Translations under genes and position numbers: made by a program
Assembly (NCBI RefSeq): GCF_027244095.1
Contig: NC_069670.1
Coordinates: forward strand, 16,511,320 to 16,575,319
Reading direction: 5' to 3'
Length of the DNA: 64,000 nucleotides
Origin: Hemicordylus capensis
Taxonomy: Eukaryota; Chordata; Lepidosauria; Squamata; Cordylidae
Part shown: positions 39,893-51,300 of the stretch, piece after piece
Layout of the letters: each line of letters opens with the position of its first letter
Numbering within the stretch: the first letter of the stretch is position 1
The notes under the pieces: generated by a model
Told to the model about the DNA's origin: nothing
Database searches by the model: none
The model's input: the letters and a program-made list of their open reading frames with translations, nothing else

Positions 39893-40048
39893 TAAAATAT
39901 CCTCACAACAACCCTGTGAGGTAGGTGAGGCTGAGAGACACGTGACTGGCCCAGAGTCACCCAGTGAGCTTCATGGCTGAATGGGGATTTGAACTCAGGT
40001 CTCCCCAGTCCTAGTCCAACACCCTAACCACTACGCCATGCTGGCATC
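39893..40048 (-). repeat. MIR-like tRNA SINE in the 3' UTR of the FAM161-like gene
   Basis: CTCACAACAACCCTGTGAGG to CTAACCACTACGCCATGCTG; its head end lies 30 bases past the stop codon. Confidence 0.85.
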
Positions 40049-40077
40049 ACCCCTGCCTCCCCCAGTTCCCCTCAGCC

Positions 40078-43000
40078 TTACATAGCTTTGCCCGAGGCTT
40101 TGCCTGCAGCCTGCCGTACAGCGTGCTTCCAAAGCATCTCCTCGTCAATGCCTAGCGCAGACAGGACCTGAGAGAACCGCCGTTCCACAGCCTGGCGGGC
40201 GTTGGCCTGCAGGGGAGAGGAGCTTGAGTGGCTAGTGAGGGCATCCCAAGGTACAAGGGCCCCAGGCCGGTGGGAGGCAGAACCCAGGCGCCTCCCGCCC
40301 CCACCCCCCTTCACCTGCATGACCCTCTCGAAGAGGTACGGCCTGCTTTCCACACGGTCCTGCATCTCCTGCAGCTGCAACATGTACTCTTCCGTCCGCT
40401 GCTTCTCCTGCCTCCTGCTCAGGAAACAGAAGCGAGTTGTTGCTAGACCCTGGCCTATGGAAGAGGAGGAGGAGGAGGAGGAGGAGAATCACCGTTCTGC
40501 ACTAGGGGCTCTTTCATGTGGTCTTTTATGCCAACCTGAGCACAAATTCCAATGGGAGATTTAGCAAGCACCCCAAACAACATCCATCCTGGTCTGTCCA
40601 CTAGGCGGGCCTAGGAAGGCGCATAAACAACGCCAGAAGACAGCACTGCCCATTCTTCTCTCTCTCAACTTGCAGCCCTGAAGTACGGTATAGCGAGGTA
40701 AGAATGTACGATGTCCTGCTGCTCCCCAAAAGGTCTGGACATTCTGTACCCGCAAAAGACAAGAGTCTTTTCCACTCATTGCACCTCAGCCCCCAATAAG
40801 CAGAGCGTCTCCTAAGCCTCATTCCCTCTCCTGAATAGGAACAGCCTGCCTCAGCATTCATTTCCAAAAACAAGTGGTCTCAGGTGGGATTGCCACATTA
40901 GCAGCAGCAGCTTTTCACCTTGGAGGTGGCTTGGCCCCATAATAGACTGGAAACTCTCTCCCACTGTATTCTCAAACCAGTGTGGGCTGATCATTCGACC
41001 GTGGCTCAGGTTACAGCCGGCAACTGAGGGTGTGGGGGGAGACACCAAAATAAAGCTTTGCCGAGGCCAGCTTCGGGAGCTGCGTATGCAACCGGTTTTC
41101 GCTCGGCTGCTTGAAAAAACCTAGGTAGGACGAAACAGGCGCGGAGCCTGACCGCCAGCGGCCTGTGTCTGGCCACGGTGGCAGCCCCGCTCACCCCACC
41201 CTCCACGTCTGATGTCAGACGTGGGGGGGGCGCATGTCGGGGCTGCGAGGTGCGGCCCCCAATTTGGGGTGGCCCGGGTTCTTTGAACCCGTCCACCCAA
41301 TGGTGGCTCCGCCCCTTGGAGGGAAGGTGATTGTCTCTCAGTCATCAGCTGGGGAGGGTGGTTTTCACTCCTGCCTTATTCAAAAGCTGGAGACAGGATT
41401 TGGGCCAGGTGCGCTTGTCCGACCCAGCAGATGGCTGACAGATTATCACTCCCACCGGCCCCTACCTTCGGGCACACGATCGAAAACCAAGAGCGCACAC
41501 TACTCTCGAAGCTGGGCAGGCTGCTTGTCTGACCCAGTTCATGCTCATCTGGATGGCTTCCTCCCTTGCTGTGGTCCCAGTTTCATTTTCTACTTAAAAG
41601 GAATTCTGCCTCCTAAGAACGGGGTGCCATTTCCCCAGCACTGCTAAGAAGTGTTCCCTGCAACAGGGATATTCCCAGATATTGTCGACCACAATTCTTT
41701 GGAACATAGGAAGCTGCCAAATACTGAGTCAGACCTCTGGTCCATCTCGCTCAGTATTGTCTACACGGACTGGAAGCGGCTTCTCCAAGGTTGCAGGCAG
41801 GAGTCTCTCTCAGCCCTCCCCCCCCGCTGCAATGACCTTTGGCAGGGGATGATGGGAGTTGTAGTCAACGGCATCCCCGTTACAGGGAATGCTGCCGCTC
41901 AGGTGCGCTGTTCAGCACGACCCGGAACCCAGAGAAGCAAGAGAAGCTGCAGCTTTGTGCAGGAGGTGGCCGTAGGTAAGTCACCTGAGCTCTTCTCGCC
42001 TCCGCTGGGCTGACATCACAGAGCGGCCCGTGGTCTTGTACGCGGCCAGGCACTTGGCCACCTCCCGCTGCACCTGCTGCTCCTTGCTCCGGCGCGTCTC
42101 CGCTCGCCGCTTTTCCAGCCGCTCCCGCCGCTCCCATTCCCGGAGGAGCAGCCTACGAAAGAGATCGGGGCAGGATGTGCCGGTGTAAGAAAAGCCGAAG
42201 CGGGGAGAGCCGGGGTCCGAACCGGAGGGGAGTGGAAGAGGGGGCTCTCCCGGGGAAGCCTGCCTTGGAACCACAGCCTGAAAGACGGGCGCGGCATGCT
42301 GCACAACCAGGAAGTCATCGGAAGGAAAGTAGGAAGCTGCCTTCTACCGAGTCAGACCCTTGGTCCATCGAGCTTGGTATTGTCTACACCACAGTTTCTC
42401 AACCGCCGGTCCCGCTGCCTGGGACTGCAACCCCCAGGGGGTTGAGTGCCGGTACCCCCTCCTTTTCAAGCATGCCAGTCCTTTAACACCCTGGGGATTC
42501 GCTCCCTGGAGCTAATCTTTAACCAGGCAGCCTTCGCTGCAGGGCTCTGTCTTCCTCCGGAGTCCCAGACAGCCTTTTCTCACTCCCAGCTAATCTCTCC
42601 AGTCTCTTTGATGAGAGGAGATAGCGAGAGCGAGTGACGTCACTGGTATGCAGCCGCATCGGAGGCAGGTAGCAGGGCGAGTGAGAGGGAGTGCTTGGCT
42701 TGGCTGGAGTGCTGCATGCATAAACTCTGTTCTGAACTACTACAGAGGAGGAACAGAGGAAGGCAGGCAGGCAAAAGAGAAGAAAACAAACAAAAGTAAG
42801 CAACAGTGCTGATCAAATGAAAAAAGGGAAAGATAAGAAGAATGAAAGGGGTGGGGGTGAGGGGCGGGCTGATCATGTACTGACTCAACAAAAGGGGATG
42901 AAGATCAAATAAAATGGGATTTTTAAAAGCAAGCATACAGGAGAGAACAAGTACAATCTGTGTGAACTGAGAAATAAAATGTGGCGGCAGGGGGGATGAG

Positions 43001-46000
43001 GGAGATGAAGAAAGGGGTGGCTAGGGTGAGCTACTGACTTACCAAAAAGGGGATGGAGCTAACATAAACTGGGATTTTTAAAAGCAAACATGCAGGCAGG
43101 AGAGAGAACTAGTGCAATGTGTGTGAACTGAGAAAACCAGTGGGAAAAAGAGATCACGAGAAAGGGGATGAAGTGGGGGCTGGGTGTAGCAAGGTATGAA
43201 ATGGTGAATAGAGGAGAGAGAAGGAGGGAAAGAAGGATGAAGAAGAGACCCACTAATAGTCTTCCCACTCATGTGTGAGTACATAGTACTCCCTCCTCCC
43301 TTAAACCTCTGCCTAAAAATCATTGTAAAAACCTGGATATTTATGAATGTGTGGTATGAAGGGTTAAATCTCCCATCCCATTCCCTGTGGTTTACTTTCC
43401 TAATGTGGATGCCATATTGATGTGTAAAATTCATTACCATAACATTACCTTTTCAAGGTAATGAGTGTTTTAGTTCTGAGTGTACTGCTTGGAGGTTTTT
43501 TGGATGATGTTTGGTTACAGACTTCCAGTACAATATGAGATGTCATGTTTTAAGCTTCCTATCAATTAAGTTGATAAGCTGGTTTTATGGTAGCAAACAT
43601 GCATTGTCCCATTTGCTAAGGAGAGCAAGGGCAGTGATTACCAAATGAAGAGAGGAGGAAAGCTGGAGGGGGAGTACTGTGTGTATGTGTAAGAGGGAGT
43701 ACTATTTTAAAAGCAATATTAAATTACTATTTTTATGCATTTAAGCAGCAAGATATTATGTATACAGGAACTTGACACAAGTTCCTGCCTGCATGTTTAT
43801 ATGCAAAATAGACAGATGAGGAGTAAGAAAAGACAGAATTGGAAGAATGGAGTGTAAGGTTGCAACCTATTTTTAAAAGATGGTAATGTTAAATCTGGAC
43901 TGGACAAATCTCAGGTGTCAGGGAGCCATGATGTCTCATCCTTTCCTCCCTCCCCCTTTTGAGCCAGAACTTCAAAAGTTAAATATTGATTAAATTCATT
44001 TTCATTAATTTCACTTTGATTTAATTGATTGATTAAGTGTTATTTTAATAATCAGCACCCTAAAAATTGACCTCGGCCCCCATGAGCCAAGTCACGGTCA
44101 GTTTTGGCCCATCAGGACATTTGAGTGGTGAACACCTGTGAACGCCTGTACTAATAGATAAACTTGAAACCCCTTTGCTAACTTCTGGTCTGGGACTAGA
44201 AACTGCACACAAAAAATGTAGCGGTCCTTGAAACTCTGCATGACGAATTTAGCGGTCCTTGACTCCAAAAAGGTTGAGGAACACTGGTCTACACAGACTG
44301 GCAACAGCTTCTCCAAGGCTGCAGGCAGGAATCTTGGTTTCTCAGCCCCACCTGGAGATGTCAGGGAGGGAACCTGGGGTCTCAGATGCTCTTCCACTAA
44401 GTTCCGGCCCCCACATACAGCGCTCACAGGTAGTCGCCCATCCAAATGCAAACCAAGGCAGACCCTGCTTAGCAAAGGGGGCCGGTCAAGCTTGCAGCCA
44501 CAAGACCAGCTCTCCAACCTAACTGACATCTCTGCGGATCTTGCGGCCGCCGCCCAAGCCTGCGAGTAGCAGCCACCGTGTTCTAGGATGCAGCCCTTGG
44601 AAATCCAGGCGTACCTGTTGGCTTCCTGACGCTTGTCCGAGGCCTTCGTGTGCATCACCGGAGGAACGACGGGGTCGTTGAAGTCCGGGCAGGACTGGGC
44701 CCTCCAATGAACCCCAAAGAGCCGGCGGACCTCGTCAAAGGAGTCTTCCGGCTCCGGCTGGTCCTCATCCCCCTTGTCCCCAGGCTGGGAGCTGCTGGCC
44801 GAGTGCAGACGGAAGGGCTTACAGACAGTCAGCTTTGCTGGGCAGGGCAGAAGAAAGGTGGGCCTGTATTGCAGGGCTCTGATCTCTTCTCCCCTCTGGA
44901 AAAGCCAGAGGAGGGGAGTCGAGGCTTCGCACCCCTCCACCACCACCCCACCCCCCGCCGACAATGGTTCAAGACAAAAAGCACTGGATGTGGATGGATC
45001 ACATTCTTATGCTTGTAGGCTGCCTTGCGCTGAGTCAGGCCCTTGGCCCATCGAGCTCAGTATTGTCGGCACTGACTGGCAGCAGCACTACTCCAAGATC
45101 ACAGGCGGCAGCCTCTCCCAGCCCCGACCTGGAGATGCTGCCAGGGAGGGAACCTGGGACCTTCCCCATGCAAAGCAACTCTTCTCCCACTGAGCTACGG
45201 CCCCATCCCCTGAGGGGAATATCCTGCTGCTCTCACATTAGTCTCCCATTCCAATGCAAACCAGGGTGGGCCCTGCTTAACAAAGGGGACAATGCATGCT
45301 CCCGATCACAACCAGAACCGCAGCCTGGAGGAAGAGCTGTTTTAACCCTTCACTTCCTTGCCATTGTCCTGCTGTCGATCTCCACCGGGGCCGGGGGCAA
45401 AAAGGGCACATAAGCAAACCTCCATCCTGATTCCCAACCCAGAGCTGATGTCTCCCTGCGACTTTGGAGAGAACAGCAAATAAGCCCGTGAGGTGTTTTA
45501 ATGCCATATTGAGTTGACCCCTAGGGGGCAGCAAATGTCAATTCATAGAATGGACTCATAGAATCTTAGCACTTCTAAGTTGGAAGGGACGGGGTGGCCC
45601 CCCCCCGTCTCCTGGTCCAACCACCCACTCCCCCACCTGCTCACTACAGACATCTGCTCCAGCATCCCTGAGAGATGGCCGTCCTGCCTCTGTGTGAAAA
45701 CTTCCAGGGAAGGACAGCTCACCAGGGCATGAGGCGGGCTGTTCCTCTGTCAAACAGCCACATATCGGCCAAATTCATCCCAGCTGACTGCAAGCTATCC
45801 GGGAGCACTTCACACACAATTTGGGTTTTTCGTTGCACATTAGAGTGTATAGCCTGGCTTATATCTGGGGTTTTAAGACGCCGCTTTTTGCATTGGATTG
45901 GGGGGGGGGCAACTTCAAACTTGCAGTAAAGCCTGCTGTCTGGGAAAGCTCCTGGGAAGAGCAGAAGGTTCCAAGTTCCCTCCCTGGCAGCATCTCCAAG

Positions 46001-48261
46001 AGAGGGCTGAGAAAGACTCCTGCCTGCAACCTCGGAGAAGCCGCTGCCAGTCTGTGAAGACAACACTGAGCTAGATGGACCAATGGTCTGACTCAGTATA
46101 TGGCAGCTTCCTCTGTTCCCACCTGGTCCCTCTGGCACCATGTGGAGACGAGCTTTCCCACAATGCCGTGTGCAGCTCCGTGGGCTCTGTTAAGGGGAAC
46201 CTTTCTTGGGCCCCTGAGCCATCTCGGAACGTGTGCCCAGAACACTAGGGAGTGTAGCCCTTCCCAGAACTTTCCCCACAGAGCTCTTAAGAGAGGATTC
46301 CACCTCTCTTAAAGGGTCCTCCCCAACACTGAGGAAAGCGCAGTCTGTGTGGAGGTCCGCAAAGTAAGTAAGTTTTACTATGGTCCTTAGACCAGCTTAA
46401 CATTTAAAATAATGCATTGATGATTTACAAAACATTCAAATTACTAATACAAGCTCTGTGAAGTTTGGATGCAACAAAACAAAACTTGGCCACATTTATA
46501 GAAGTAACAGATTAAAAAGTTGATAGCAAAAAATCCAAGTAAAACGGACCGGTATGGCCAGGATGATTCTTTAAGAGAGGAACAATAAACTTCATCCGAG
46601 GGAACTGGCTCACACCTTGCAGGTCTGTTGCCAACGTGGGAAACAGTGACGACTGCCCCTCTGCCTCTGAGCATGTGCAGAGTAATTTTTTTCCCCACCA
46701 CCACCCACGGTTTGGTCCCGCCAATGCCCGCAACCGACCTTGATCTTTCTTTTGCTCCAGTTGCTCCTGGAAGCGCTTCTGCAGACTCTTGAAGTTGGGG
46801 ATCTTGTGGTTGATGGTGGGCTGGAAGGTCGGCCCTTCCTTGGCCGAATGGGCCCGGCCCTTGGCCTTCTCCCTTTGGGGACTGGGCTCTGGGGGCTCGC
46901 TGGCCAGGCAGAGCAGCTCGGCCCGCAGCTTCTCCTCCAGGAGCTTGAGCGAGGGGCACTTCTCCTGCTTGGGATCGTCGAGGCTGAGGAGCTGTTGGGC
47001 AAGTTGAAGCCAGTGCCGGCGTTCCTGGCGTAGCTGCCGCTTCCGGGCCTCGGACCGGGCTTCCATCTTCCAGTAGAGCGGTCCGAGGGAACTGCCCGGC
47101 GGAGGCCCCACACGCCGAGGGGGCTTCTGGCGCCTGGGCCAGCGGACTTCCGAGGCGCCCGGCGGGCCGGCTTCTTCCGAGCAACGCCGTTCTTTAACCT
47201 GACTCCCAGCTCCCTGGCCAGCGATGGACCCCGAGCTTGGCACAGGGGTGCAGGTCGGTTCGTGGACAGAGAGGCTCGCTGCCAACGGGGCTTGCCTCCT
47301 TGTCGCCTTCTCTAAAGAGCGGTCTTGGTACACGGCCTGGCCCTTGACGGAGAAGCTCTCCCACATCCAGTGGAAGGGAAAGGAGCCGGGGCGAGGCAGC
47401 ACGGGGGTTTCGAGCAACGGCACCAGGCTCGTCGCGACGCTGGGGCCCGGAGTAGGGGGCACGGGCTCCTCGGCTGTTTCTTGTTGCCTAGAAGGAAAAA
47501 AAGCAGCACTCAGATCCAACTTGTTCTGTCTGGGGAAACCAGTTTCCTCATTTGGGCTTTGTTCTACCCTGTCCTGTCTTCTTTTTTGGGGGGAGGTTTT
47601 CTAAAGAATGCCTCGGGCAATGAAGGTCCGCTTTGCAAGAGCTGAGCTGACTGGATCAAAGCACCGACCCCAGGCCGCCTCGGGTTCTGGGAAAGCGCAC
47701 GGAGGAAGACAGCGCAATTTCAAAACCTGAGCTGTCACGCCAAGCAGGCGGGCCTCCGATCCCGCGCGAGTGCATTCTTAACAACTGCTTCATGGAAGCA
47801 AGGAGGGAGCTGAGAGCAAAGGTCTCGCAGGTCGCCTAGCTGATTGACAAGGCAGCTAGGAGCGGTTTTGCTGAACCAGCAGGATTGGGGCGGCATCACC
47901 GCCATAAGCAGAGGCGCTCGTAGCCCTGGACTTCCGGGACAAAGTCCAGGGACTCCACAACCCCTCAAGGCCCCCACATCCTCTTTAGTCTGTCCCAGGG
48001 TGTGTGGCCCTCTCGGCACTGGATGGCCAAATGTGACTGTGATCTGTGCCAGGCTGCTGGGCATGACCTCTGCTTTAGAGATAGGGGGGAGTGGGGAAAG
48101 AAATGTGTACGGTGGGGATATCTTAAGGTGAGTGCTGAAATGCTTCTGCTAATGCAAATTCGCATAGATAGACCCTTTTTGTATTCTTACATCCTTGTGG
48201 GTTCAGTTGAGGTTGTGCCCTCAAGGACCAACCTGTTAAAGAGACTGTGTGTGTGTATACA

Positions 48262-48301
<40 letters not shown>

Positions 48302-51300
48302 CACACACACACACACACACACATACACACACATACATATATGAATAAACAAAGAATATATTGTTCATATATATGTTGTATGTAATAGCCTCATAAGTAG
48401 GAAATACTGCTGCCTCCTTTATCTCCAATTATTTTAGTAGTATTTTCAGTACCTTGATCTATGCTGAGGAGGACTTTTTAAAATTTATTTGGTGTTATTG
48501 TTTGCAATAGAAGTTTGATTGTCTTCTCTTTTACATTTGTTTTAATCTCATGCTGGTTGCTGACCGAAATAAAGAGAGTGAATTTTATATATACATATGT
48601 ATGAACAGCATAGGAAGCTGCCATATATTGAGTCAGACCCGTGGTCCATCTAGCTCAGTGTTGTCTACCCAGACTGGCAGCAGCTTCTCCAAAGTTGCAG
48701 GCAGGAATCTCTCTCAGCCCTGTCTTGGAGATGCTGCCAGGGAGGGAACTTGGAACCTAGATGCTCTTCCCAGAGCAGCTCCATCCCCTGAGGGGAATAT
48801 CTTCCAGGGCTCACACTTCTAGCCTCTCATCCATATGCAACCAGGGCAGACCCTGCTTAGCTAAAGGGACAAGTCAGGCTTGCTACCACCAGACCAGCTC
48901 TCCTCCCTAATGATGCAGTAGGGGTTGCAGCCTCCTCTTTCTCGATGGAGGTGAGGCCTCTAAAGGCCTTTAAGTCCAGGCTCCAAAATTACCTTGGCGC
49001 ACCCCTGAGCATAAGAGCCAGGGGTGGCCAGAGATCTTGCATGCAGTGCCAAATCCTGCCTTGCCCCACAACCCTGGTTGGGGGTGGGTGGGGTGGCCCC
49101 CTTTCAAAACCAACCCTTTCAAGCTTTGAAAGTGGCATGGGGTTGGGGCAGGGAGGAGGGCAAGTTGACAGCAGCCTCCTCTTTCCTCGTGCGTCTGGCA
49201 AACTTTTCACGGAGCACGAAGAGAGGCTGGCAATGGGCCGTCCGATCCGTCCCCAAAAGTGACGCCAGTGGCGACAGCAGGAAGCAGCCGAATCGGCCAT
49301 CCCAAGAATCTGCCCTCCGGGGCGAGGGCCGTGCCGAGCCCCCGATACGAACAATAACCGCTTCCCTTCTGTCTTCCGCCTCCCACTCCAGCCACATGCC
49401 TGCTCGGGTCTCTTTCCGGCTCTGTGTCCGAGGCCTCGCTGACATTTGGGCCCTGTTGCTCGGGAGCCCAGCAACCCATCCTGGCTGCATGGCCACCTCT
49501 CCTCTTCCTCCGTTTCATGCAGACGAGCATCCCATCTCCAGCATCCAGATAGTCCTCCTGCATGCACACAGTTGGCGTAGACAGACAGCACAATCAAGAG
49601 TGTGTCTCCCACCATTAATTAGCATTTGTTTATTGCTCAAATTACTTTTCTCCTCTGCGGGATTCTTGATATTCCCGATAGACTGGCCTGAAATTCACAG
49701 CTCACGTGGTGTTATAATTCCAGGAGAATGCATCCTTGGGTCAATAATTAAACCTGGGTTCAAATCCTCACTCAGCTGTGAAACTCACCTGTGGGGCCTG
49801 GGGGCCCATCACTCTCACTCTGCCTATCCTACCTCACAGGGTTGTTGTGAAGGTAAAATGAGTGGGTTTCTGAGCTGCTTGGGGGAATACAAACGTGATG
49901 GATAATAATTTCTGTAAAATAAAAACAATCTAATCATAAGCTTAGAAGCAAATTTATTGCCGAGTGCCCCAGTAATACTCTTAGAAAGAATACCCAACAG
50001 TATTACTCTTAGGTTCTACCATGCCTCAGTCAGTCATACCTTATGCATGACAACAATTGTAACACGGAACACTTTAATCTTCAGGGTTATTTTACTATCA
50101 TCTGAAAAGGTACGTGGCAAGGACATAAAGGTGAGGATCACAGCTATGTCCCCTGTGAATCTCTGGCTCTAATGTAGCAATTCTCTGTGCTTAGGATAGG
50201 TCTCAAATGATTTTAGGACATTTTTTTTTATCTGGACATTTTTAGGTCCAGATATGTAGAGACTGGCAGGGCTTTAAGCTGTACTGTTCTGCAAACCCTG
50301 CAGCTTGATCCTAGATAGGCTTGCTCCATATGATGCGGAAAGGCACTCTGCACAGGCTCCATGAAACTCTTGCATGTTGCACGAAAACCAATCTCAGAGA
50401 GGGCTCAAGTTTGAGGGCTTCAACCCAGCACCCTTCCTGGATGTCTTCATGAATGTGAAATAACAGAAGCTCCTCTGAGCACAGGCAGAGTTCCTTGTTG
50501 AGCAGGAACAGTCATCACCTTATTCAACAAGAATTTGTGGGCAGGGAAGCTTAAATCCCTGTGCCTCTTTTTAACGGGGCAAAAATGTCCAAATAAGAGA
50601 CCGTCCCATATCCCACCTTCAAGCATATCTGGGGAGCTGGACTTCTCCAAATAGGCCACAAGCAGCCTAGTGCAGAGCTTGGCAATTCCTGGGTACCAGC
50701 TCATCACGGTGGCTGGAAATTTAAGCATGGTACCTAAGCCAAGCCAGGTGATGGATGGAGGCAATCAGGAGGAGCAGTGAGTGGGTCTGACCCTGCCCCC
50801 CCTGGAATGGAGGGAGCTGCTGGGAGCAAATCTGCAAAAGGTTCCCGATACCTGCTTGAAAATAAAGTCGAGAAGGATGAGGATTCCTCTGATGGCCCCT
50901 TCCATAACTGTCCGGTCTCTCTCTGGTCCCCCACCTTCGAGTCCAGGGCTTCTTCCCCTTTGCCAAGTTAGACCCCTGCTAAATTTTTAACCCCTGCACC
51001 TTTTTAACGTGGTGATTCTCTTCATTGAGCAGGGGGAGAGTAACTGGCCCTATCCACCCCCAGCACAGTACTTCCAGTGACTGTTGCTGGTGTCTGTCTT
51101 ATGTTTCTTTTTAGATTGGGAGCCCTTCAGGGACAGAGATTCACCTTATTTATTTATTATTTCTCTCTGTAAACCGCTTTGGAAACTTTTGTTGAAAAGC
51201 GGTATATAAATATTTGTTGTTGTTATGGCTGTGGATGATGGGAGTCACAGTCCAACACCTAGGGACCCACGTTTGAGAAACGCAGGCCGAGACAGAGGTC

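Larger units (their letters stand above)
47909..49007. mobile_element. Longer hAT-like relative of the element at 31304
   Basis: Left end CAGAGGCGCTCGTAGCCCTG, right end TTGGCGCACCCCTG; flanks GCCATAAG and AGCATAAG look like a decayed 8-base duplication. Interior holds a TG/CA microsatellite and a 5S-headed SINE. Confidence 0.6.

Noticed and set aside
46444-47184. 246-codon alternative minus frame
   Set aside because: Shadow of the FAM161-like exon 46739-47487 in another frame; only the chosen frame has family motifs and matching splice phases.
49000-49615. 208-codon minus frame in the FAM161-like 5' intron
   Set aside because: All three frames are open because of high GC; no FAM161 motif could be aligned, so no exon was called.
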